A stretch of 64,000 nucleotides of DNA from Aureococcus anophagefferens (lineage: Eukaryota > Sar > Pelagophyceae > Pelagomonadales > Pelagomonadaceae), in the NCBI RefSeq assembly GCF_000186865.1, contig NW_008705561.1:373711-437710 (forward strand), read 5' to 3'. The notes under the pieces are model-generated. The model saw nothing but the letters and a program-made list of their open reading frames with translations, did no database searches and was not told the origin of the DNA. Each line of letters opens with the position of its first letter. Position 1 is the first letter of the stretch. Positions 47,304-55,804 of the stretch are shown one piece after another. A program made the translations under genes and the position numbers.

Positions 47304-47837
47304 ATGGCCACGACCAGCCCCATGGCGACGACGACGCAGCCCCAGCCCGGTTCGGTCGTGACGCAATCGGCGGCGAAGGGCCGCTTGTCGCACGATCCCT
47401 GGGGCTGGCCGTTCTGCGACTGCCTCGGCGCCGCCGTGTGTTGCTGCGATTGCGTCGTGGCGGGCCAGCTGTACGAGCGGCTCGTGAAGCCGGGCAGCTG
47501 CAAGTTCATCGTCGGCGGCTACACGCTGATGATGGTCTTCGCCGCGCTCCTGGCGCTCATCGCGGTCGGCTCCTCGCCCATGAACGCGACGCTCTACCAG
47601 GTCGCGACGTGGCTCGGCTGGCTCACGCACCTCGCTCTCGTCGCCGTCATGGTCGTCGTGCGCGTCGCGGTGCGCAAGCGCGACGGGATCCCGACGGCCG
47701 TCGAGGGCGACCCGTGCGTCGAGGACTGCCTCTGCCTCGTCTGCTGCGCGCCCTTCGCGCAGTGCCAGGTCGCGCGCCAGGAGTACGACGCCGCGCACTA
47801 CGCGTTCGTCTCGATGAACGGCGCCGACGCCGTTTAA
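47304..47837 (+). CDS. PLAC8-family cysteine-rich membrane protein
   Basis: 177 residues from ATG 47304. The PLAC8 (DUF614) patterns are WGWPFCDCLGAAVCCCDCVV with AGQLYERL, and near the C-terminus CVEDCLCLVCCAPFAQCQVARQ. Two hydrophobic segments lie between them (about 70-90 and 103-125). Relatives include plant cadmium-resistance and fruit-weight proteins and animal cornifelin. They are small membrane proteins linked to metal transport and cell-number control. It is divergent from the UMP synthase gene (131 bp between starts) and its stop is 5 bp from the convergent kinase stop. Confidence 0.85.
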   Translation: MATTSPMATTTQPQPGSVVTQSAAKGRLSHDPWGWPFCDCLGAAVCCCDCVVAGQLYERLVKPGSCKFIVGGYTLMMVFAALLALIAVGSSPMNATLYQVATWLGWLTHLALVAVMVVVRVAVRKRDGIPTAVEGDPCVEDCLCLVCCAPFAQCQVARQEYDAAHYAFVSMNGADAV

Positions 47838-47842
47838 AAAAA

Positions 47843-49345
47843 CTATGACGCCGCGTCGTCGGAGGCCGCGGCGTCGCGCGCGGCCGCGGGCGCCGCGGCC
47901 GGATCCTCGTAGCAGACGAAGAAGAGCATGTCCTTGAGCGCGTCGCCCAGGGAGCCCCGGCTTTCGTCGTCGTCGCCCGCCTCCTTCCTCGGGCTGCCGT
48001 CGCCGGCGAGGTCGACGACGGAGACGTTGAAGGCGCCGTCGAAGTCCGGCATCGAGAACGTCGAGTCCGACGACGTCGCGCGCCGCGGCGGGTCGTAGGT
48101 CACGGGCTTGTACAAGTTTTTCTTCTTCTTGCCGTCCAAAGCCGAGCAGCAAAATAAAAAAGCCTTGTTCGTCGCCGACGTGTCGCTCGGGCGCCGGTGC
48201 TTCGGCGGGAGCTCGCGCACCTCCTCGCCGTCGATCGTGCCGACGATGAGCGGCTCCTCGTCGTCCTCCGCGGCCGCGCACGCCGCGAACTCGAAGCCCG
48301 CGATGGCGACGCTCTTCTTCGATGGCGACTCGTCGGCGTCCTTGAAGTAGGCCGCGGCGACGTCCTCGACGGACTCGTCCGCGCCGCCGTCGTCCTCGGG
48401 CGGCGGCGGCGGCGCCGCGGGCCCGACGGGCGCGGCGAGCGACTTGTCGAAGTCGCCGTTGAAGAAGGCGTGCTCCACGAACTGGGCGAAGGCGCGGTCG
48501 TTCCAGGGCGCGAGCCGCGCCTGCGGGTCCTTGAGCAGCAGCCCCTCCAGCAGATCCCTAGCAAAGGGGTCGTCGTCGAACGCGTTTTCGAACGCCGGGT
48601 CCCGGAATAACACGTTGATGAAGAGGTCCCGCGCCGTCGCCGCGCCAAAGGGCGTGCGGCCGCAGACGCACTCGAACAGGATGACCCCGAAGGCCCACCA
48701 GTCCACGGCCGCCGTCGTCACGCCGCCCGTCTTCTGCAGGCGCTCGGGCGCCGCGTACTCGACCGTGCCCGCGAAGCCCGCCTTGCGCGCCGCCGGCCCG
48801 CCGCGCTGCACCGTCGTCGGGCACAGCGTGCTCAGCCCGAAGTCGGCGATCTTGACGAAGCCGTCGTCGTGGAGGAGCACGTTCTCGGGCTTGAGGTCGC
48901 GGTGGATGATCGAGTGCGCGTGCAGGTCCCTCAGCCCGCTCGCGAGCTGCGCCGCGAGCCGGCGCGACGCGTCCTTCTTGAGCCTCCCGCCGCACCTCGC
49001 CACGTGGTCCACGAGGCCCCCGCCGCCCGAGTACTCCATGACCAAGAAGACCTTGTCGCGGGACTGGAACGCGTACTGTAGCCGCACGAGGAAGCGGCTG
49101 TCGATGCCGCAGACCTTGCCTAAAATCTCCCGCTCGGCGACGAGCACGCGCCGGTCCACGGCCTCCTTGTGCATGATCTTCATGGCGTGCGTGCTGCCCC
49201 GCCCGGGGCCCAGGACCTTGCGCACGAGCAGCACGACGCCGAAGGCGCCCTCGCCGACGACCTTGATGGGCCTGAAGGCGCCGGCGACGTCGGGCCCGTC
49301 GCAGAGCGGCCACGAGTTCCGCTTCGTCCAGATGACGTTCGACAT
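47843..49345 (-). CDS. AGC-type serine/threonine protein kinase
   Basis: 500 residues. The catalytic domain covers about 25-320 with all key residues: GEGAFGVV, MKIM (Lys), AEREIL (Glu), HRDLKPEN, DFG and APE. The order of subdomains and SFQSRDKVFLVMEY resemble AGC kinases. The T-loop has GFAGTVEYAAPERL with a phosphorylatable Thr. The C-terminal 180 residues are Ala/Asp/Pro-rich and contain Ser/Thr clusters, with no clear FxxF hydrophobic motif. It is divergent from the AKR gene (153 bp). Confidence 0.88.
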   Translation of the reverse strand: MSNVIWTKRNSWPLCDGPDVAGAFRPIKVVGEGAFGVVLLVRKVLGPGRGSTHAMKIMHKEAVDRRVLVAEREILGKVCGIDSRFLVRLQYAFQSRDKVFLVMEYSGGGGLVDHVARCGGRLKKDASRRLAAQLASGLRDLHAHSIIHRDLKPENVLLHDDGFVKIADFGLSTLCPTTVQRGGPAARKAGFAGTVEYAAPERLQKTGGVTTAAVDWWAFGVILFECVCGRTPFGAATARDLFINVLFRDPAFENAFDDDPFARDLLEGLLLKDPQARLAPWNDRAFAQFVEHAFFNGDFDKSLAAPVGPAAPPPPPEDDGGADESVEDVAAAYFKDADESPSKKSVAIAGFEFAACAAAEDDEEPLIVGTIDGEEVRELPPKHRRPSDTSATNKAFLFCCSALDGKKKKNLYKPVTYDPPRRATSSDSTFSMPDFDGAFNVSVVDLAGDGSPRKEAGDDDESRGSLGDALKDMLFFVCYEDPAAAPAAARDAAASDDAAS

Positions 49346-49408
49346 GGCAGGTCTTCCTTCGGGATTTGTCAGGGCATCGGGCAGCCACGGAGCCTAAAAA
49401 CGAGGTCA

Positions 49409-49423
49409 AGTTGCGGAGCAACT
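49409..49423. promoter_or_regulatory. Short perfect inverted repeat in a divergent promoter region
   Basis: AGTTGC-gga-GCAACT, a 6-bp palindromic pair with a 3-base spacer, in the 153 bp between the starts of the kinase (minus) and aldo-keto reductase (plus) genes. It could be a dimeric factor site or chance; there is no other support. Confidence 0.25.
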
Positions 49424-49498
49424 GATTTTGGTGCCTCCGCTGCAATCGATCGACGCAGCCGGCAGCCACAGCCCGGCTTCGGTATCGACGCAGAAGCC

Positions 49499-50476
49499 AT
49501 GCCGCGCCTCGTCGCCGCTCTCCTCGCGCTGGCGCGCACGGCCGCGGCGGATTTGCCCTGCGCCGCCAAGCCGGAGACATGCGTGCCCATCAAGACGGCC
49601 ACCGGCGATCTCATGATGCCCGCCGTGGCTTTGGGAACCTGGCGCGGGTCCTACGGCGACTGCGCGGACAATGATTACTCATGCGTACGGGCCAAGGCCA
49701 AGGCCTCCGTGGGCGACTGGCTCGATCTCGGCGGCCGCCACATCGACGGCGCCAACGACTACCGGACCCAGGTCGAGATCGGCGAGGCCGTCGCGGGCGC
49801 CGACCGCGAGTCGCTCTTCATCACGACGAAGTGCCCCGGCGCGCTCGGCATGCAGGCGACGATCCAATGCCACGAGGACAACCTCCAGATGCTCGGCCAG
49901 TACGGCGTCAACACGTCGGGCTACGTCGATCTCCTCCTGATCCATTTTCCCTTCGCGATCAAGCCCGAGTGCTACGGCGTGACGACGTCCGCGGACTGCG
50001 CGGCGTCGCCCTACTACGACCCGGGGACCAAGGTCCGCCAGGAGACGTGGAAGGCCATGGAGCTGCTCGTCAAGCTCGGTAAAGCTGTCGCCGTCGGCAT
50101 TTCCGACTACAACGCGACGCACATCGAGGAGACGCTCGAGGTCGCCGAGGTGCCCGTCGCGCTGCACCAGGTCGAGTGGAACCCGAAGAAGCACGACGAG
50201 GACATGCTCAAACTGTGCCAGAAGCACGGAATCCAGCTCCAGGCCTGGTCGCCGCTCGGCGGCGCCGAGGGCTCCGTGCTCGGCGACCCGACGGTCAAGA
50301 AGATCGCGGACGCGCACGGCGTCTCCACGGCTCAGGTCACGCTCAAGTGGTCCCTCCAGCGGGGCGTGGCCGTCGTGACGGGCACGGACAACAAGGACCA
50401 CATGGCGTCGGACCTGGACCTCTTCGGCTTCGCGCTCGGCGACGACGAGGTCGCGGCCATCTCCGCGCTCCAGTAG
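49499..50476 (+). CDS. Secreted or lumenal aldo-keto reductase
   Basis: 325 residues. A signal peptide (PRLVAALLALARTAAA) precedes an AKR barrel with the full catalytic tetrad: Asp and Tyr in HIDGANDY, Lys in TTKCPG and His in LIHFP. NAD(P)H-binding residues are expected near the C-terminus (VAVVTGTDN). Other family blocks are ALGTWRG, AVAVGISDYN, ALHQVEWNP and LQAWSPLGG. AKRs reduce aldehydes and ketones. A secretory leader is unusual for the family, so the protein may work in the ER, in a secondary-plastid compartment or at the cell surface. No plastid Phe motif is evident. The frame is intronless. Confidence 0.88.
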   Translation: MPRLVAALLALARTAAADLPCAAKPETCVPIKTATGDLMMPAVALGTWRGSYGDCADNDYSCVRAKAKASVGDWLDLGGRHIDGANDYRTQVEIGEAVAGADRESLFITTKCPGALGMQATIQCHEDNLQMLGQYGVNTSGYVDLLLIHFPFAIKPECYGVTTSADCAASPYYDPGTKVRQETWKAMELLVKLGKAVAVGISDYNATHIEETLEVAEVPVALHQVEWNPKKHDEDMLKLCQKHGIQLQAWSPLGGAEGSVLGDPTVKKIADAHGVSTAQVTLKWSLQRGVAVVTGTDNKDHMASDLDLFGFALGDDEVAAISALQ

Positions 50477-50555
50477 GGCGGCGTCTTAAATCTCGAGCGA
50501 CACACGCCGCGGCGCGGGGCGCCAAGCCCGGCGGTCCGCGGCGGCGCGCGGCCGG

Positions 50556-52468
50556 TCACGCGCGGCGCGCGGGCTTGATGGCGTGGACGAGGGCCTCGGC
50601 CTGGTGCTCCGTCGCGAGCTCGAGGGTGACCAGCTTGCCCTTGTCCGTGGCGAGGATGACGAAGTTCGGCGGGTACTGGGACGCGCGGAGGCTCGCGTCG
50701 CGCTGGAGCTGCGTCCGCGGCCGCGGCCCCTCGGGAGGCTTCGCGCCGTGCGTGCGGCTGCCGCGCCAGGCGCTGAGGTCCTCGGCGATGCGCAGGCGCC
50801 GCGTCTTCTTGAGCAGGCGCCACTTCTTCGCGGGCAGGATCTGCAGCTCCTCGCCCGGGTCCAGCCGTAAGCTCCGCTCCGCGCGGCCGCGGCGGCCGTG
50901 CTTGTGCACGGGGATCTCGATGCCCGGGACCATGGTCCCCGGCTCGCGGCGCGCGGTTTCCTCCTCCTCCGCCGCCGGCGGCGGCGGCTTCTCCGGCGCC
51001 TCCGCGGCCGGGGGCGCCTCGGCGCGCTCCGCGTCCGCCGCGGCCGGCGGGATGCGCGGCGGGTCCGGCAGGACGACGGCGGACGCGACGGGCCGCGCGT
51101 CGTCGTGCGACGCCTCCGCCGCCGTCGCCGTCGCCAGGCCCGCGTCGCCCGCGGCGACGCGCGCGTCGTACTCCTCGCAGGTCGGCGGCGGCGCCAGGTC
51201 CAGGCACACCGCGCGGCCGCCGAGCGCCTCGGGCAGGAAGTCGGGCCGGATCTCCTCCGTGAGCGCGCCCGTGGCCCCGAGGCCGTGGATGTAGATCTTG
51301 CGCTGCGTGTGCTTCGGCAGGAGCGGGCGCAGGTAGGCGAAGAACGTCGACACGGCCATGGACGCGTTGACGAAGTGCGTCGTGTCCTGGAGCCACGGGT
51401 AGTAGCGCTGCACGAGCGGGATGAGCTGCTTCACCATGCGGTAGCCGCCCGGCAGCAGCGCGTGCCCGAAGGTCAGGCCCTTCATGTCGAAGATCGTGCA
51501 GAGCCGCGCGATCTCGCCCCAGCCCTCGCGCAGCGACCCGCCGGCCGCGCCCGCGCGGTTCGCCTCCCACTGCGCGTGCGCCGCTCGCAACAGCACGCGC
51601 TCGCGGCCGAGCGCGATGCGCTCGAGCTGCATGGACTTGAACTCCAAGGCGTAGGTCTGCCAGGCGATGTAGCCCTCGGCCGTGACGTCCCGCAGCCGGT
51701 GCGCGGGCCAGAAGCCGTACTGCTCGACGCAGAGCGCGTTGCCCTTGACGTCGAATAAAGACGTGGAGCACGGGCACACCGCGAGGCGGTCCTTGAAGAA
51801 GTCGCCCAGGGGCCAGCCGCTCTGGGGCACGTCCCCCTTGCGCAGAAAGGCGAGGATCTCGTCGAGGCCGTTCTCCCGCCGGTAGGCCAGGTACCTGCGC
51901 CCGCGGGTTCGCGGCCAGAAAACGCGCGCCCCCGGGCGCGCGGGCGCCGCGCGCGCGTCGAACGTCGAGAAGGGACGCGGGGCGCGCGCTGCTTGACGGC
52001 GGCGAGGGCCTTGTCCGCCTTCTTGTGCTGGCGCAGGAACCGCAGGAGGCGCCGCTCGCCGTAGGCCTCGGGGTACGGCGGCGCCCTCGCCAGCTCCTCG
52101 CGGCACTCGGACCGCACGAGGTCGAGGAAGTCGCGCTCGCTCTTCACCCAGCGCGGGGCGAGGGGCGCGGCCCGCAGCCAGGCGGCGAAGGCCGGGTCGT
52201 CGGCCTCGTCCCCGGGGATCAGCTCCGGCAGAGGCAGCGGCGGCGCGCGCTCGGGCCCGAGCCAGGCCGTGACGCCGTCGTCCCCGCCGAAGCCCTGCGG
52301 CACGGCGAGGGCGTACTGCATGATGGGGACGCCATCCTCGTCGAGGAGCTCCTTGGTCACGGGCTCCGCCTGGACTTTCGTGACCTCTCCCATACCGCCG
52401 CCGCTGCACACGCGCTGGGTGGGCTGCTTTGCTGGTGGTGGCTCGGTAACAGCACCAACGTCGGCCAT
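50556..52468 (-). CDS. CRAL-TRIO (Sec14-like) lipid-transfer protein
   Basis: Exons 52468-51990 and 51894-50556 give 605 residues. The N-terminal region has ERRLLRFLRQHKKADKALAAVKQ, the CRAL-TRIO-N helix pattern. The lipid-binding domain (about residues 210-360) includes IARLCTIFDMKGLTFGHAL, YYPWLQDTTHFVNASMAVS and LRPLLPKHTQRKIYIHG. The C-terminal half is Pro/Ala/Glu-rich, then has a basic region and a final beta-rich stretch. The 95-nt intron (51989-51895) starts GCGCGC and ends GCAG; only this GC-AG junction gives a consistent phase (KQ-YLAYRRENG). The start is 87 bp from the divergent second kinase. Sec14 relatives exchange phosphoinositides and phosphatidylcholine. Confidence 0.85.
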
Positions 52469-52555
52469 GTTGTCGTCGACGTTGCACTGAGCAACGTCTC
52501 GAATCGCATCACGCCAGCAAGACCGTGAAAATTCGGCTGGGCTTGGTCGATAACC

Positions 52556-53878
52556 ATGGCGGCCATGGCCCTCGAGGGCAGTCCGCTGAAGCGGGCGCGC
52601 AAGGGCCTCGCGTCGCCGTCGGCCACGGCCGTGCCGAAGCCGTCGCCGATTCCCCGCGTGCCGCGCGAGATGAGCCACCAGCGCGACTCCGCGAGCGACT
52701 TCGAGCCCCTGCGCTTCCTCGGCAAGGGCGCCTTCGGCGCCGTCGTGCTCGTGCGGCGCAAGCGCGGCGCCCACGCCGGCGCGACCTTCGCCATGAAGGT
52801 CATGAGCAAGCGCAAGCTCGCGCACCGGAATTTGCAGGAGACGGCGCGCGTCGAGCAGGAGGTGCTGCGGACCGTGCGCCACCCGTGCCTCGTCCACCTC
52901 TGCTACAGCTTCCAGAGCCGCACGCGGTTGTACCTGGTGACGGCCTACTACGAGGGCGGGGCGTTGGACGCGCGGCTCGCGGCCGCGGGGCCGCTCGGCG
53001 AGGCCGAGGCCGCGGGCCACGGCGCGCGCGTCGCGCTCGCCGTGGGCCACCTCCACGCGTCGGGCGTCATCCACCGCGACATCAAGGCGGCGAACGTCCT
53101 GCTCGACGGACGCCGGCGCGCCTTCCTCGCGGACTTTGGCCTGGCCGCGTACTGCGACGACGCCGCGCGGGGCCGGTCGAGGTCGTTCGCGGGCACGCTG
53201 GTCTACATGGCGCCGGAGCTCTTCCTCAAGAGCTGCACGGCCTACGACGGCGCCGTGGACTACTGGAGCCTGGGCATCCTGCTCTACGAGATGTGCGCGG
53301 GGTCGACGCCCTTCGAGGCGGAGCGGCCGCGCGACTTGTTCCGGAACATCCTCCACGAGGCGCCGCGGCTCGGCGCGCTGCCGGAGGCCGCGCGGCCGAC
53401 GGTCGGCGCGCTGCTCGCCAAGGAGCCGGCGCGGCGGCCGAAGCTCGACCGCCTGCGGTGCGAGGGGTTCCTCGCGGCCGCGCTCGACGCGGCCGGCGAC
53501 GGCGGCGACGCGGCCGACCGCGGCGACGCGGCCGCGCCGGCGACGTCCTTCGACGCGCGCGACGCCCACGCCTACCTGAGCCACGAGGGCGAGAGCCTCT
53601 GCGCCGACGTCCGCGCGGACCTCTTCGCGGGCTTCGCGTACCGGCAGGAGTCCGCCGCGCGCGCGCCGGCGATCCCGGAGCGCCGCGAGCCGAGCCTCGG
53701 CGCGGCGTCGACGGGCTCCTCGAACGCCTTCTCCTCGGGCAGCGTCCTCTCCGCGTCCGACGGCGGCGAGGACGAGAAGCGGCCGAAGAAGCGCGGCTTC
53801 CTCTCGTCCGCGCGGAAGACGCTCGCCAAAAGCCTCGGCAAGATCCGCCCGCCGAAGTCCCCCACCAAGGGGGCGTAA
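52556..53878 (+). CDS. AGC-like serine/threonine protein kinase (second copy in the window)
   Basis: 440 residues from ATG 52556. The kinase domain (about 50-305) has GKGAFGAV, MKVM (Lys), HRDIKAANVLL, ADFGL and APEL, all intact. SFQSRTRLYLVTAYYEGG parallels the kinase at 47843-49345, so the two may be distant paralogues. The N-terminus is basic and Ser/Pro-rich, and the C-terminus is Ser-rich then strongly basic (KRPKKRGFLSSARKTLAKSL), which could bind acidic lipid or nucleic acid. There is no hydrophobic C-tail motif. Confidence 0.85.
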   Translation: MAAMALEGSPLKRARKGLASPSATAVPKPSPIPRVPREMSHQRDSASDFEPLRFLGKGAFGAVVLVRRKRGAHAGATFAMKVMSKRKLAHRNLQETARVEQEVLRTVRHPCLVHLCYSFQSRTRLYLVTAYYEGGALDARLAAAGPLGEAEAAGHGARVALAVGHLHASGVIHRDIKAANVLLDGRRRAFLADFGLAAYCDDAARGRSRSFAGTLVYMAPELFLKSCTAYDGAVDYWSLGILLYEMCAGSTPFEAERPRDLFRNILHEAPRLGALPEAARPTVGALLAKEPARRPKLDRLRCEGFLAAALDAAGDGGDAADRGDAAAPATSFDARDAHAYLSHEGESLCADVRADLFAGFAYRQESAARAPAIPERREPSLGAASTGSSNAFSSGSVLSASDGGEDEKRPKKRGFLSSARKTLAKSLGKIRPPKSPTKGA

Positions 53879-54061
53879 CGGGGCCTGTGTGTGTGATTTG
53901 TGGCGCGCGCCTGGGTGTACTTGCGCGCAGTCCTGCGTCGACGGCACGCGGCGTACCCCCGGCGACGCCTCCGGCGAGCCTCCGAGTCGGCGGCAAACTC
54001 GAGCGGGACGATTCTCGACCCACGCGCCGCCGCGCCGACCCGCTGCCGCTGTCAAGCAACC

Positions 54062-54793
54062 ATGGTCCTCACTGCCTGCGGCGCGTTTGAAATGCACGTC
54101 ATGCTCGGCGAGTCGAAAGCGGAAGAGTTCGCGCCAGTGGCTGGATGCGCGCCCTGCGACGGCTTCATCGAGGCCAACCTCTTTGTAAAGGGCGTGTCTT
54201 ACCAGAAGGAGGAGGTCGAGACTGATCCCTTCGGGGAGACGTTCACGCAGGCGTGGCCCGTGACTCCGTACAAGGTGCGCGTCAGCAACCACTCGAACGA
54301 GCAGCGCTGGATCCGCGTCTACGTCGACGGGGAGCAGGCCTACGGCTGCAGCATCAACGCCGGCGAGACGCGCGTCCTGGAAGGCAAGCAATCGCAGCCG
54401 GACCAAGGCGCGTCGGCGATCCACGAGCTCCTGTTCGCGCGGCCGCGCCTCGTGCGGCGCGACGAGAACGTGGACGCGCCCGTCGATCCGGCCAAGCTCG
54501 GCGAGTTCGAATCCGTCCGGCTCGACGTCCACGCGTGCACGCGAGGGGAAGAGACGCGGGGCACGAAGCGCGGCGCGTCCGGCGGCTTCGACGGCGTCAA
54601 CAAGGCCATCTGCAAGAAAGCCAAGGCCGGCGCGATGACGCGCACGGGCGACGAGCTCGCGCCCGCCGCCTTCGTCGGCAAGCCCATGACCAATTACAGC
54701 GTCGGCGCCAAGATCTCCACCCTCCGCATCCGCTACGCGCAGCGCGACAAGCTCGAGAAGCTCGGCGTCGTCAAGGACGAGCCCGACGAGTGA
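54062..54793 (+). CDS. Unknown protein, tandem paralogue A
   Basis: 243 residues from ATG 54062. It has no signal peptide or membrane segment. Strand-rich N-terminal region (AFEMHVMLGESKAEEF, YKVRVSNHSNEQRWIRVYVDG), then IHELLFARPRLVRRD, FESVRLDVHACTRG and a basic KRGASGGFDGVNKAICKKAKAG stretch. The C-terminal helix is TLRIRYAQRDKLEKLG and the end is acidic. The pattern suggests a beta-sandwich with a basic loop. Family not recognised. About 75 percent identical by eye to the copy at 55031. Confidence 0.75.
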   Translation: MVLTACGAFEMHVMLGESKAEEFAPVAGCAPCDGFIEANLFVKGVSYQKEEVETDPFGETFTQAWPVTPYKVRVSNHSNEQRWIRVYVDGEQAYGCSINAGETRVLEGKQSQPDQGASAIHELLFARPRLVRRDENVDAPVDPAKLGEFESVRLDVHACTRGEETRGTKRGASGGFDGVNKAICKKAKAGAMTRTGDELAPAAFVGKPMTNYSVGAKISTLRIRYAQRDKLEKLGVVKDEPDE

Positions 54794-55030
54794 GCCCCGC
54801 GCGCCGCTTTGTAAGAACATGTGTAACGCTCAGTCCCCGGGTCCTGTGTGTGCTTCCCTCCGGTGGCTGGTTTGTGGCGCGCGCCTGGGTCTACTTGCGC
54901 GCAGTCCTGCGTCGACACCGCGTCGCGTGCGGCGCCGGAGCGCGGCTCGCCGGCGCCGCGCGCCAGTTGTGGCATTTATAAAAAGAGCTTGCTCGACACG
55001 ACCGGTCGACCCGCGCCGCTGTCAAGCACC

Positions 55031-55768
55031 ATGGTCCTCACTGCCGACGGCGCGTTTGAAATGCATGTCGTGCTCGGCGACACGAAGGCGGAAGAATTCG
55101 CGCCAGTGCCCGGATGCCCGCCCTGCGACGGCTTCATCGAGGCCAACCTCTTCGTCAAGGGCGTGAGCTACCCCAAGGAGACGGTGGAGACCGACCCATT
55201 CGGCGAGGAGTTCACGCAAGCCTGGCCGGTGACGCCTTACAAACTACGCGTGGAGAACCACTCGAACGAGCTGCGCTGGCTCCGCGTCTACGTCGACGGC
55301 GAGCCCGCGTACGGTACGAAAATCAAGCCCGGCGCCGTGCGCCTCATGGAGGGCAAGCAGTCGAAACCGGGGAGCTCTTCCTCAGCGGTCCACGAGCTTT
55401 TGTTCGCGCGCCCGCGTCTCGTGCGCGTCAACGCCGGAGAATCGGTGGACGGCGCCGTCGACCCCGCGAAGCTCGGCGAGTTCGAGAGCATCCGGCTCGA
55501 CGTCCACGAGTGCACGCGAGGCGAGAAGAAGCGGGGCGTGAAGCGGGGCGCGTCCGGCGGCTTCGACGGCACGAACAAGGCCGTGTGCAAAAAGGCCAAG
55601 GCCGGCGCCATGACGCGCACGGGCGACGAGCTCGCGCCGGCGGCGAACGGCGTCCACAATCGGAGAGAGTACGACGTCGGCGCCAAGATCTCCACCCTCC
55701 GCATCCGCTACGCGCAGCGCGACAAGCTCGAGAAGCTCGGCGTCGCCAAGGACGAGCCAGACGAGTGA
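55031..55768 (+). CDS. Unknown protein, tandem paralogue B
   Basis: 245 residues, start aligned with paralogue A (MVLTADGAFEMHV). Differences from A are scattered over the whole length; the most divergent part is a short insert (KPGSSSSAVHEL) and the APAANGVHNRREYDVG segment. The basic KRGASGGFDGTNKAVCKKAKAG stretch and the C-terminal helix are kept, so both copies are probably functional. The stop is 37 bp from the stop of the convergent EF-hand gene. Confidence 0.75.
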   Translation: MVLTADGAFEMHVVLGDTKAEEFAPVPGCPPCDGFIEANLFVKGVSYPKETVETDPFGEEFTQAWPVTPYKLRVENHSNELRWLRVYVDGEPAYGTKIKPGAVRLMEGKQSKPGSSSSAVHELLFARPRLVRVNAGESVDGAVDPAKLGEFESIRLDVHECTRGEKKRGVKRGASGGFDGTNKAVCKKAKAGAMTRTGDELAPAANGVHNRREYDVGAKISTLRIRYAQRDKLEKLGVAKDEPDE

Positions 55769-55804
55769 GCCCCGCGCGCCGCTTTGTAAGAACATGTGTA
55801 ACGC

